From NCBI GenBank assembly GCA_025786725.1, contig JAHLTZ010000018.1, positions 248,001 to 312,000 of the forward strand: 64,000 nucleotides of DNA, read 5' to 3'. This stretch comes from Syncephalis fuscata (Eukaryota > Zoopagomycota > Zoopagomycetes > Zoopagales > Piptocephalidaceae). Shown piece by piece: positions 24,149 to 35,412 of the stretch. Position 1 is the first letter of the stretch. Every line of letters begins with the position of its first letter. Below the pieces are notes generated by a model, which made no database searches, was not told where the DNA came from, and worked only from the letters and a program-made list of their open reading frames with translations. A program made the position numbers and the translations under genes.

Positions 24149-24156
24149 TGACGTGA
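24149..24156 (-). promoter_or_regulatory. Conserved CRE-like promoter element upstream of F-box copy 2
   Basis: TCACGTCA on the minus strand, 68 bp before the ATG, in the same sequence context as the other copies (GCAG/TTCG to its left, TTT-rich AT block to its right in gene direction). Confidence 0.6.
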
Positions 24157-24515
24157 CGAACTGCAGATAAAACATTTTTACGTTGAATGTTTTAATACTG
24201 CCCATTATTTTTTTTGTGAGATAGTTTACGTTTATATACATAAATTAATCCAATTTAATTATTTATTTATAGCTTGTAAACTATTTACTTCCTATACTGT
24301 GTTATATTTTAGTATACTCTATAAACATTAGCTTCTACTGTAGGCTTTCATTCGGTTTTATTTACTACTATTTTCATTACATTACTAATTTAATAATGAC
24401 ACTTTATACTATTATAAATAGCATAGATTTATTGCACAATTTTTGATTTGATCAATTACTGCTAAATGTACTACTATTATTTTAATGATAAACTATCAAT
24501 AACTATTTAGTAAAT

Positions 24516-26087
24516 TTAAAGTAAATCAGGCGCAAAGCTTTTAATAAGCGTTGTTTCCTTATTCAGCAATAACATGTGCCCGTATGCAAATATACAATGT
24601 CGTACTATTGGTAATGGAAACGGATAGATGAGTATCTCACCTGTTACAACATCAATAATACAGTATTGTTGAATGTTATAATTGCAACAGACAATCTTTT
24701 TGTCAATGAGGTGTTGAAGGTGATAGAATGGAGCGAATAAAATGTTTACATGAATTTTATGTTTAATCTTTCCATCCAACAGTGAAATAATAACTATTGG
24801 TGAATGTGCATCAGAGTAGAATACGATTACGTTATGCTCTGGAATTAAAATAAACCTGTCAGAATCTTTTGCTCGAAAATCACATTCAAAAATGACACCT
24901 TCACTTAACGATATTACTTTTATGTAGCGCCGCCAACTTCTTCTACTACGAATCAAAGCATTCTTGCATGTAGCAGCATTGCAGTAGAATAATATACGAT
25001 CGTAATCAATTGAATAAAGTCGTGGACACAGATTGACTGTTTCACTGAACGAATTCCAATCACCCGAAAGAATCGTAGCCATTTGTATTACGCCGTCATT
25101 GTCCAGCAACAAGTTGCCACCAGAAGTCAATAAAACACGAATTATTCTATACGATACTGTGTCTGAATCATCAAAATAATGCAAGAAAATCATTTCGTTA
25201 TTGCTCACCGTGTGTATTCCAAACCTGTGCCGATTGCTATTGTTTGGTTTTTTAAGAATTTGTGGTTCACGCAATCGTATCGTTGAAAAACTGCTATACA
25301 GTAGTTGACCACTTCTAATAAAATAGTATTTACAAAGCAACAAAGATGCGCCTATAATTCTACCGTCCCAATCGTCATGGATATTGATGGAGCGCAGCAT
25401 TTCACGGCTATTTGCATTCCATAGTTGAAGCACCTCTAAAGATTCTTTACAGCACTTTAAATGTAGAATTAAGCGCATATTTTCAGCAACGTCGCCTGCT
25501 TGTTCTCGATATCGATAAAATTTTATGTTTTTTATCGTAGTAAAAATAGTTTTGTCTAAATCTATTGAATAGACCTCAGCTGTATTCTTCAACGAAAGTT
25601 TAATCAAATCAACTTGCAGAGCCCGAATATATGCCATTGCAATCCAGCCAGGATACTTTGCGATAATTGCTGCACAAGGGTCTCGCAGTCCAAATATTTT
25701 AAATGGGACAAAAGGGTCTAGATTAACCGTTGATGTTGGCCTATTCTTTTGCCAATTTGAACCGATTCTAATACGCTGATTATATCGTTGAAACCAAGTT
25801 ATTCTTGGTACATCTTCGTTTTCAGACTCATTCACTGCCTCTGATGCACTTTGCTCTTGCTCTAATTGCCACTGTACCCAGTCAATATCGGTATTGATAT
25901 CACGAGGAAAGTTTTCTTGATAAAGTTTGTGCCAAAAACTATTACAGCTTACAATAGAGCTGTACAGTACTTTGCAAGTACGTGCCAAAGCAATTGTGAA
26001 GGCTGTTCCGCTCAGCAGCAATATATAATGGACTATCTTAACGGTTAGCCATACTTTCGGCAGTGTGTCGTTATTCCAAGTGGACAT
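24516..26087 (-). CDS. F-box-like protein, tandem copy 3 (intronless)
   Basis: 523 residues in one exon. The ATG at 26087 opens MSTWNNDTLPKVWLTVKIVH; upstream in-frame residues lack a better start. The F-box-like helix set is IALARTCKVLYSSIVSCNSF and WHKLYQENFPRDINTDIDWV. Blade-like repeats include ITWFQRYNQRIRIGSNWQ, NANSREMLRSINIHDDWDGR, SLLDGKIKHKI and DVVTGEILIYPF, and the end reads LLNKETTLIKSFAPDLL. It is the distal member of the array. The shared order, length and promoter show recent tandem duplication. Function beyond ubiquitin-adaptor inference is unknown; lineage-expanded F-box families in fungi often serve in recognition or incompatibility, which is speculation here. Confidence 0.86.
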   Translation of the reverse strand: MSTWNNDTLPKVWLTVKIVHYILLLSGTAFTIALARTCKVLYSSIVSCNSFWHKLYQENFPRDINTDIDWVQWQLEQEQSASEAVNESENEDVPRITWFQRYNQRIRIGSNWQKNRPTSTVNLDPFVPFKIFGLRDPCAAIIAKYPGWIAMAYIRALQVDLIKLSLKNTAEVYSIDLDKTIFTTIKNIKFYRYREQAGDVAENMRLILHLKCCKESLEVLQLWNANSREMLRSINIHDDWDGRIIGASLLLCKYYFIRSGQLLYSSFSTIRLREPQILKKPNNSNRHRFGIHTVSNNEMIFLHYFDDSDTVSYRIIRVLLTSGGNLLLDNDGVIQMATILSGDWNSFSETVNLCPRLYSIDYDRILFYCNAATCKNALIRSRRSWRRYIKVISLSEGVIFECDFRAKDSDRFILIPEHNVIVFYSDAHSPIVIISLLDGKIKHKIHVNILFAPFYHLQHLIDKKIVCCNYNIQQYCIIDVVTGEILIYPFPLPIVRHCIFAYGHMLLLNKETTLIKSFAPDLL

Positions 26088-27216
26088 GATGAAAATGTGA
26101 CTGGGAAATGAAGTAGCCGTTTGTAACAAAAGGGCTTTTGGATTAAATATAATGACGTAATGAGCTGCAACTAGAATGCATCTGGATTAAATGTTTCAGC
26201 ATTAGCAGTTGCTTCTTTTTTAAACAATGTACTTTAATATACACAATTTAATACAATTTGATCTATTGTTTATTTATAGCTTATAAGCCTTCGTTTTTTA
26301 TATTATTTTTGGAATTCGGCATAATTTATTATACAATGAGCATTAGTGTAGACTGCTGTTCATTTTTTATTTATTATCATTTTCATTATCTTATCACTGA
26401 CGTGAATCAAACACGTCGATAGAAATATAGTTTGTCGGTCTGGGATTGTATAAAGTTGTATTGCTTTTCTGAAACCAACACTGCAGCTGGTACCAAAGGT
26501 TGTGGCTGCTATTCTTTATCTTCTGGCTATATGTTCCACTAATCGCCATTTAAACACGCGCAGGTTCTCAAAATGCTTAAATAAATCTCATTGTATTATT
26601 GGATTTAGCATACTTTCTGTAAACGTAAGCCATATCATGCAAATACTTGTGTACACTCTTATTATTGATTACTTGATGTATAATTTTAAAGCTAAAATAT
26701 TAATACTGCTGTTTTTATTTATATTGCTATACTTTGCTTCAAAATCGTTCTTTCTAATAAAGATCTATGATATTGTATATTTATTCTACTTATGTTATTT
26801 TATTATTTATTGACCAATAGCATCCACTAGTATAGCTGGATTGACCACAATGGCTGAATGAAATTTTAAATAATAAAAATAAAAAGTTTATACTAATACT
26901 AAATTCTGGTATAACCAAATAAATAACGTTTAGCTAGTAAGAAATATATTACAACACTTATTTGTTAGAAATTAGAGTGTGGTAATGCTCTGGAAAAGGT
27001 ATAAGTGTATAGAAATTAATAAAATGATCAAATTCCATGCCTTTGTCCAACTATTCCAAAGGCGTAGAAGTGTGCATTCACTTTGGTCACACGGCATATA
27101 TCAGGTCGAAGCCTTTGTAACCAGTACGTGTGTTTGTTCAAATAAAACAGACACGAACGAACTAACAATACGGCACATTAATTATTTTGCTTTTATTCCA
27201 CTCGCTCAATACCACT
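26088..27216. other. Intergenic region upstream of F-box copy 3 and microexon gene A
   Basis: 1.1 kb of AT-rich DNA. It holds the F-box copy 3 element (26153-26160) and, near 27095-27101, an ATATAT motif about 120 bp before the microexon gene A start. Short frames in between (for example 26502-26813) have no start or motif worth a call. Confidence 0.5.
26153..26160 (-). promoter_or_regulatory. Conserved CRE-like promoter element upstream of F-box copy 3
   Basis: TTACGTCA on the minus strand, 66 bp before the ATG, followed by TTATATTTAATCCAAAAG as in the other copies. Confidence 0.6.
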
Positions 27217-27652
27217 ATGAAGATCTACTTTACTTTTGTATCCATTTTTGCCGCTGTATTAACCATAGGTATGGCTATGGTGGATGCCAGACCATATCCG
27301 GAGTCAAATGGTAAACTATAATTAAAACATAAAGTCTATCATTATTTAATTACTAACATTGCTAAAGAAAATTTTGGCGTCGATGGTGAGTTGCAGTCCA
27401 AATAATCGCGCATTATTTAAGCACATCATTAATTACGTATTGTTGATTATCGATCCACTTAATCAATCAAGCAACACCAAAGGATGGTAAGTCTGAATTG
27501 CTATCAGTTGCAAAGTATTATGTAGACATATTAACTTTTCTATTAAATAGTTTTGGGAAATCATATCACCAATGGTGAGCACAGATAAACATTAATTCAC
27601 GTAATATTAAACAGTAGCTTTGTCTTTCTATTTTATGGACACGTCAAATTAA
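27217..27652 (+). CDS. Secreted microexon gene A
   Basis: Small secreted protein. Exon 1 is 27217-27310, 94 nt: a signal peptide MKIYFTFVSIFAAVLTIG continuing MAMVDARPYPESN and ending in phase 1. Exon 2 (27368-27385, 18 nt), exon 3 (27472-27486, 15 nt) and exon 4 (27551-27574, 24 nt) all have lengths divisible by three, keep phase 1, and end in ATG|gt. A last exon from 27615 reaches TAA at 27650-27652. Joined, the mature part is about 36 residues (ENFGVDATPKDVLGN is the middle piece). An alternative 6-nt exon (27665-27670) and later end cannot be excluded. The 94-nt first exon and the D-A-x-P cleavage region match the genes at 38179 and 42437. Function unknown. Confidence 0.65.
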
Positions 27653-28227
27653 TCGAATCAATAGAAAGTGGTAATTTAAAATCTGAAAATATTAGAATAC
27701 TACTGATAACATATTTGATAATTAATTAGATACGCGTTAAGTTTAGCCCTAAGGTTCTCACCTCGATACTCGCTATAAAGTAACAAGCAAGCAACGGTAC
27801 AGGATTTAAGCAATACTGTATAATCCAGCCTTTATCCTACTCCATGTCCACAAACAATATCTTGTTCATTCAACCACACAAACTATTGTAAATAAATCCA
27901 TTTCATCTATTATAATAGTAAAAATCAAACAGTTTAAATTATTATTACATTACATTATGCTATACGAGCATAGAATAAAGCTGTTCAATAACAATAATAT
28001 CAGATAGAGTTACGTTATATTGCTAAAACCGCTATTAAACATATCATATTATCACTTTTATTATTAAATATCAGCTGTTTTGGGTCATCATCAATAATAA
28101 TAGAAACTGATTAGCCATCTAGATTAGTCAACTAGAAAACCAATTATTCTTTTACCATTTTTCATATTTACCAACAATTATACGCGTTGTTTTTTCTTCT
28201 GTAAATCTTGTGCTTGTTTGATTTACA
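27653..28227. other. Intergenic region, microexon gene A 3' flank and SMC4 promoter
   Basis: AT-rich, with possible further tiny exons of gene A just after 27652. No other gene seen. Confidence 0.45.
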
Positions 28228-31200
28228 ATGAACGATAAGAATACAACTATTGCTGCTATCGAAACGCCAGCTGGCTCACAGACTACTGTGACCTCTGATT
28301 CGGTACCGAAAGAAGAATCGTATCGTCGGCTTATTATTACCAAGTTGGTTGCCGATAACTTCAAATCATACGCGGGCATTCAAGAAATTGGTCCATTCCA
28401 CAAGGTAGCGTATAATAACGCGCTTAAAACAACCAAGGCACTCACACAACATGTATCATGACTATAGTCGTTCTCTGCAGTTGTAGGCCCTAATGGCTCG
28501 GGTAAATCAAATGTGATTGATTCGTTGCTATTTGTATTTGGTTATCGAGCCAGTAAAATGCGACAAGGCAAATTGTCCGACCTTATCCATTCATCGGCGG
28601 GTAATGAGAATTTAGGATATTGCACAGTTCAAGTACATTTCTGTGAAATTATTGATAAGGTAAACTCGGCGGTAATTATAATAGTGTAATATTTAACATC
28701 ATTGTTTATTAGCCGGGAACTGATGACTATGAAATGATCCCTGGAAGTGAAATTATCGTATCGCGTACAGCATTTCGCAATAACAGCAGCAAATATCAAG
28801 TCAACGGAAGCACTAGCAGTTATAGCGAAGTGACTAGTATGCTTCGTGGACGCGGTATTGATCTTGACCATAAACGATTTCTTATTCTTCAAGTATGTAG
28901 AAATTGGATTAACTAATACTAAATAATTTATCGATATATGATGTATGTATATATATGTATATAATAGGGTGAAGTTGAATCAATTGCTCAGATGAAAGCA
29001 AAAGCACAAAATGAACATGAAGATGGTTTATTGGAGTATTTAGAGGATATTATTGGAACATCCAAGTATAAAATACCATTAGAGGAGCAGAATAAACAGC
29101 TTGAAGAAATGAGCGATATAAGAAATGAACGTTTAAATCGCGTCATGATAACGGAGAAAGAGAAAAACAGCCTTGAAGTAGGATATATACTAATTAATTA
29201 CGTATACAGCTAAACGTGAATATTAGTCGAAAAAAGATGAGGCTCATTCGTATATACAATCGGAAAATAATCTTATTATCAAGAAATCATCATTATATCA
29301 ACGAAATGCGTATGAATGTCAACAACAAGCTCAATTGTCTGAATCAGCCTTGGTAATTATCAAAATAACATAGTATGATTCATATAGTAATTTGTATTGT
29401 AATTAAAATAGCTGGAATTACAAACAGCCATTCAAGCGGAGGAAGAGGCATCTAAACAGGCCCGTGAAGAGATTGATGTGCTTGAGAAAACATATAAAAA
29501 GACTCTAAAAGAATACGAAGTAATATGGATAATAGTACGCTAAACTTAATAGCTAATTACCATAATAGATTATGGACCGAGATGCTAAAAAAGTAATAGA
29601 TGAACTGGCAAAGTTTGAACGGGAAGATGTTCAAATGCAAGAGAATCGTAAACATTTGGTGAATAAGCAGAAAAAGATTGCAAAGGCATTACAAAAGGTA
29701 GGTTACATAAAACGCGTTATTATAGTAAGTATAACATTAAATTGATTATAGGATCAATATTCGATATCCGAGGCAAAGACGTGGATTGAAAACCACAACA
29801 CTGATATACAAAAGTGCGAGGAGACCATTGTACAGCTGGAACGATCATTGGTGGCAGAAGAAGCCGAGCTTAATACAATTATTAATAATATGAAAGGTAT
29901 ATATGTGCTTAGCTATATTTTGTCTACTTATTGTTCAAATAACCATTAGGAAAAACGGAAAAGTTTGCCCAACAAATTGAGGCAAAACAACGTGAACTTG
30001 AACCATGGACAGAGCAGATTAATGGACTTCAAAGTGCCTCCAGTGTAGAGGAAGCAGAATATACGCTACTAAACGGCGAATTAGAAGCGGAACAACGTGT
30101 TATTGAAGAGGCAAAAAAGGCAGTTGTAGATTTGAAAGAGTCGGTTCAAACAAAGACTGCTGAATTAGAAAACATGATAAGTCTTCGGGATCAAGTACGC
30201 GATCGATTGGTAGTATTAGATAAAGAATTGGCCCAGGCACGAGGCCATGAGGCCAAGGCAAAATCTAAAGTGACACAGTTACGCCAACAAACAGATGAAG
30301 CACGGTCTGCACTGCGCAGCACACAATCACGTGGCGTTATTATTGATCATCTAATGCGGCTACGTGATTCGGGTCGATTGCGTGGTATTTATGTAAGTAA
30401 AATGGCTAATTGGACAAAAACGAAACAATACTGATACCTATGTATTCTATAGGGACGTCTTGGCAATCTAGGTGCCATTGACCCACAATACGATATAGCT
30501 ATATCGACGGCGTGTCCACAGCTAGAAAACTTGGTTGTAGATAATGTAGAAACGGGCCAAGGATGCATCAGTCATCTAAGACGTAACAAACTGGGCCGGG
30601 CTGTTTTTATTGTACTGGATAAGCTTCTATCCATGGACTATTCGCCTATTAGCACACCAGAGGGAGTGCCACGACTATTTGATTTGGTGCAAATTAAGGA
30701 TCCACAATTGGCACCGGCTTTCTATAGTGTATTACGTGATACACTTGTAGCAAAAGATCTAGAACAGGCCAATCGTATCGCTTTTGGCAAGAGACGCTGG
30801 CGTGTTGTAACTTTGGATGGACAGTTAATCGATATGGCGGGTACCATGTCAGGTGGTGGCGGTCGACCAAGTCGTGGACGAATGGGAGCCACTTTAACGG
30901 ATGACGGTGTGTCGCAAGACTCGGTATCAGCGCTTGAGCAGCAACAAGCCGTGGCCGAAGAAGAATGGCGTGCAATAACGGCCAATCGCAAACAGCTACA
31001 ACAGGAGCATGACCATGCGACCACTCAATTGCCAGAGCTGGAAACATTCATTAGCAAGACTGAAATGGATTTGACAGCTTATCAGAAGCGTATTCCAATT
31101 GCTGAAAAGCAAATGGCCGACTTAAGGTAGATTATGACTGATAATACATAATGAATGATACGCTTATGTAATTTATCATCATTTTAGTAAACGCAACAAG

Positions 31201-32900
31201 CCAAAAGAGGCTACAGCCATGCGGATGAAGCAGCTGCAGAAAAGTATTACAGAACGATCAGTGCAACTAGAACAGTTGAAACAGCAGGCTTCGGTTATTG
31301 AACAGGATATTAAGGCGTTGCAAGAGAAAATCATGGAAGTGGGCGGTGTAAGATTGCGCAGTCAAAAGGCCAAGGTAGAAAATATTAAAGAGCAAATGGA
31401 GAGCTGCAACGAACAAAGTGTCCGTGCTCAAGTGTCTCGCACCAAAGCCGAAAAGGATGGAAATAAAGCGGAACAAGCAGTGGCAAGCAACACGGCCGAG
31501 CTTGAAGCGATTGCTCAAGAGATTGCCGATATAGAGCAGAAGATTAACGATAAAACATCGGCTGCGTTGGAGGTACGCCAGCGTTGTGATGAAGCCAAAG
31601 CGGTAAGTAGCTATTTAATCATTTCCATTTCAATTTATTTAATTTATAAATTGTAGCTTATGGAAGATAAAGATGAGCAATTGGCCGAGATGAAGCAGCG
31701 TGTTGAAGAGCAACAAGATCAAGTTAAACAACTTCGACTAAAAGAGGTTAGAGCCTGTTTGTAACTAGAGTAAGACATGCTTAATATTTAATATTTAATA
31801 GGCTGAGCGAAAGAACAAAATCACCGATGCTCAACGAGTACAACACGATAGTCAACAACGTCTTGTACATTGGCAGCAAAAACTGGGTCAGTTGAAGCTA
31901 CATGACTATGCGTAAGTACCTGTTTAATACGGTAACATAATTTATTTACATACATATAACAGTATTGAAAATGAGGTTCTGCCCGAATTACCGCAACATA
32001 CGGAAGATGAATTGAAATACATAAAGAAAGAAGAACTTATGAAAGAGATTGAAGTAATCGAAAGTAGGTTTTATCTATTAAATTGATAAATACTGTTAAT
32101 ATGTTTATTAATAACGACAATAACGTTAGAGGAACTACAGCAAGCAAAACCAAATCTCGCCGTACTCGACCAATACCGTGAACGCCACGAAGAGTACTTG
32201 AAACGAGTACAGGAGCTCGATGAAGTTACAGGTCGTCGTGATTTAGTAAAGAAAGAATATGATGATCTTCGTAAACGTCGTCTAGATGAATTTATGAAAG
32301 GATTTACTGAAATTTCCTATAAAGTAAAAGAAATGTACCAGGTAGGTATAATTAAAGAATGATAAGCATTAATATCATTATTAATATTAATATGTAATTA
32401 TAACCATATCTATTAGATGATTACATTGGGTGGTAATGCCGAACTTGAACTCGTTGATAGTTTGGATCCATTCTCTGAAGGTATTGTTTTTAGCGTAATG
32501 CCACCACGTAAAAGCTGGAAAAATATTTCAAATTTATCTGGAGGTGAAAAGGTAGGCAGATATTAAATAGTAATTGTTAATACGTAATAACCAACGATTA
32601 ATAATCACTAATACTATTTGATAGACACTTAGTTCACTGGCATTAGTATTTGCTTTACATCATTTCAAACCAACGCCGCTATATGTTATGGATGAAATTG
32701 ATGCAGCGCTTGATTTTAAAAACGTATCCATTGTCGCCAATTACATCAAGGAACGTACAAAGAATGCCCAATTCATTATTATTAGTCTACGCAATAATAT
32801 GTTTGAATTGGCCGATCGACTTGTAGGCATCTACAAAACCGACAACAAAACCAAATCGATTACCATCAATCCAACATTGATCATGTCATCGACTACGTAG
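28228..32900 (+). CDS. SMC4: Condensin ATPase subunit Smc4
   Basis: Structural maintenance of chromosomes ATPase of condensin. The start at 28228 gives MNDKNTTIAAIETPAG, then RRLIITKLVADNFKSYAGIQ. The Walker A motif (VVGPNGSGKSNVIDSL) comes just after an intron at 28406-28476, followed by KMRQGKLSDLIHSS and QGEVESIAQMKAKAQNEHED, which identify Smc4. Long coiled coils flank the hinge (GIYGRLGNLGAIDPQYDIAI, about 30370-30510). The C-terminal ATPase half has LSGGEK (about 32540) and the Walker B PLYVMDEIDAALDF (about 32670-32710). The end is at TAG 32900. About fourteen introns, mostly 50-80 nt. No frame break was noticed in this gene. Confidence 0.95.
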
Positions 32901-33077
32901 ATGATGCAATCACATGATAAGCCTTTATTTATCGGCCATTCGCTTGCCGTATCGATGGTTACTCTCTTCATCAGAAGAAGATCATCTGTAACCAACCAAA
33001 TGATTCATCGATATTTTTATCCTTTTAGTCTTCTCTTTGATTTATTTCTCTACGTGTAAGCAGGCAGACTCATTTCA

Positions 33078-34992
33078 ATGAGTATATTTTCTGCACTTCG
33101 CTATTCTCATTCTCGTATTGTTAAAACTACTACCACTACCACTGCTACTGCTACTGCCTCGCTACACTTGAATAAATTGGCTTGTTTTGCTGCCGTTGCT
33201 TTGAAACGCTCGTTATTTACTACTATATTTCGTACAATGACATCGCATACCAATCAGACGACTATTGAGCCGTCGGAACGTGTGGCGCACTTTACGCAAG
33301 ACGGTTAGTTTGGTTTATTTATACTGTTTAACTATATAACGAATGGACAACAACAGTATGGTCATTGTTTACACGTTTAACAATTGAAAATAAGGCGGTT
33401 AATTTGGGTCAAGGATTCATGAAGTAAGTGGTTGTATAAATAAAGAACGCGTAAAGATACAGTGTTTAAACAACACTTTCAGTTTTCCAGCGCCTGATTT
33501 TATCAAACAAGCGGCGATTCAAGCTGTTAACGACGACCCTTGCAATCAGTATTCTATACCCAAAGGTCGTATTCGTACACGGCAAGTACGTAGCAATTAT
33601 AATGATGGATAGTTTATGTAAATGGATAAGCTAATAGATGTGTAGGCATTGGCCACCGCTTATGCACCGTTGTTAAAACGGCCAATTAACGCGGAGAATG
33701 AAGTTGTAGTGACTGCCGGTGCTAATGAAGGTAAGCTATTGTCGATAGTAATTATTGAAATTAGTATTCTAATTAAATAATTAGGCATATTTTCAATTCT
33801 AGCTGGATATTTAGATCAGGGTAATGAAATAAAGTTTAATAATATTAATAATAATAATAATAATTGTGATAATGACATTTGTATAGGATCTGAAGTAATT
33901 ATTTTTGAGCCGTATTTTGATCAATATTTGGTTTGTATTATAAAGATTGATTTATTCAATAACTCATATATTATAAATTATAGCCGAATATTACAATGAA
34001 TGCGGTGTTCCTGTTTACTGTCCAATCCGTGTTGCCGATGATGCTACTAGACGAGGCAACGCAATGCCATCTTCAGCCTGGCGAATTGATATTAACGAAT
34101 TGAAATCGAAAATCACGCCTAAAACTAAAATCATTATACTAAATACACCACATAATCCTATTGGCAAAGTATTTAGTCAAGATGAATTGCGTGAAATTGG
34201 TAAAGTGGCAGAAGAACACAATTTATTGATTATTAGCGATGAAGTTGTAGGTATAATGTCTGTCATGGTATTGAACACAGATAAACTAATCAGCATAATA
34301 CTATGGCTGTCTTTATTTACTCTATAGTATGATCGCTTAGCTTTGGCACCATCGTTCATGAACGCATTGCTGCTATGCCTGAGTTTTGGAACCGAACCAT
34401 TACGGTTGGCAGTGCGGCAAGACATTTGGCGTAACAGGATGGCGTGTTGGCTGGTTAATTGGTCCGCAAGCACTATTAAATCCAGCACTTGCGGCACATA
34501 CACGCATTGTCTTTTGTGTCAATTCGCCGCTACAAGTAAGTTTAAATGATAAAATCAATATTATTTAATAATAGCTGAAACTAGGAAGCGGTAGGTATTG
34601 GACTTGAAACGGCAGAAAAGAATGGATTCTACGAACGACAAGTGGTTGAGTATGAGCAACGTCGCAAGAAATTGGCCGATGCATTGGATCAGGCCGGTCT
34701 GCCTTATACTGATCCTGATGGCTCGTACTTTATATTGGTGAATACTAGTGGCGTGCGTATTCCCGACAACTACACGTACCCACAAGAGATTGAGGAACGG
34801 GGCGATAACTTTAAAATGTGCTTCTTTTTATGCAAGGAAATCGGCATTACGGCTATTCCAGTCTCGGAATTCTACTCGGAAGAGCATGCCGATTTGGCGC
34901 GCGACTATGTACGGCTAGCGTTTTGCAAAACTGACGATGTTCTAGATGAGGCAGCACGTCGACTACAACGTATTACTAAATATCTTGTATAA
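33078..34992 (+). CDS. BNA3: Kynurenine aminotransferase (Bna3-type), two apparent one-base losses
   Basis: PLP-dependent class I/II aminotransferase converting kynurenine to kynurenic acid and acting on related substrates. A start at 33078 gives a basic, Ser/Thr-rich presequence, and a second in-frame Met before TSHTNQTTIEPSERV would give a cytosolic form. Motifs: NLGQGFMNFPAPDFIKQAA, DDPCNQYSIPKGRIRTRQA, VVVTAGANEG, EVIIFEPYFDQY, IILNTPHNPIGKVFS, IISDEVYDRL, the PLP-lysine loop GKTFGVTGWRVGWLIGP and a C-terminal YVRLAFCKTDD. In the exon from 34329 the frame moves back by one base twice, near 34355 and near 34415, exactly as if single bases were missing (PSF to HERIAAMPEFW, then TVGSA to GKTFGV). 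About seven introns. Confidence 0.88.
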
Positions 34993-35412
34993 TCTTATGG
35001 GTAACATGATATAAAACGTTTAATGACCATAAACTATTTTTACATCCCCAATATGATATTTTACAATACTACATACCAAACTGTTATTTGAGTGGAAACA
35101 TCGTTACAGTCATGTCGACCTACACTTATAGCTACTACAGCACATTCTTACAATTTGACATTATTAGTTTTCATTTAATACTTGCCACGCGATCAATTCA
35201 AATCAATCATGAGCATAGATATAACAAATTAGCCAGCTCTAACCAAGATGAACTTGCATAGTTGAACAAGTACGATTAAATTCGAATTTATTTGCAATAT
35301 GATGATATTATTGAGCAAATGTGAATAAGCTGGAACGTTGGCCGGAACTTAATACTTGAATAGGTCAAACAGCATAATTGTCGAGTAGTCTTGATTTTTG
35401 CTAAATGTATAC
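34993..35412. other. Gap between BNA3 and the end of the microexon gene B
   Basis: 420 bp between two convergent stops; AT-rich, no feature recognised. It should contain both poly(A) regions. Confidence 0.5.

Noticed and set aside
26502-26813. 103-codon plus-strand frame
   Set aside because: It starts at a non-ATG codon, ends in an Ile/Leu/Phe-rich stretch expected from AT-rich DNA, and has no promoter or motif.
30694-31047. Long minus-strand frames of 100-117 codons
   Set aside because: They lie opposite the SMC4 hinge and coiled-coil exons and have no start context or motif.
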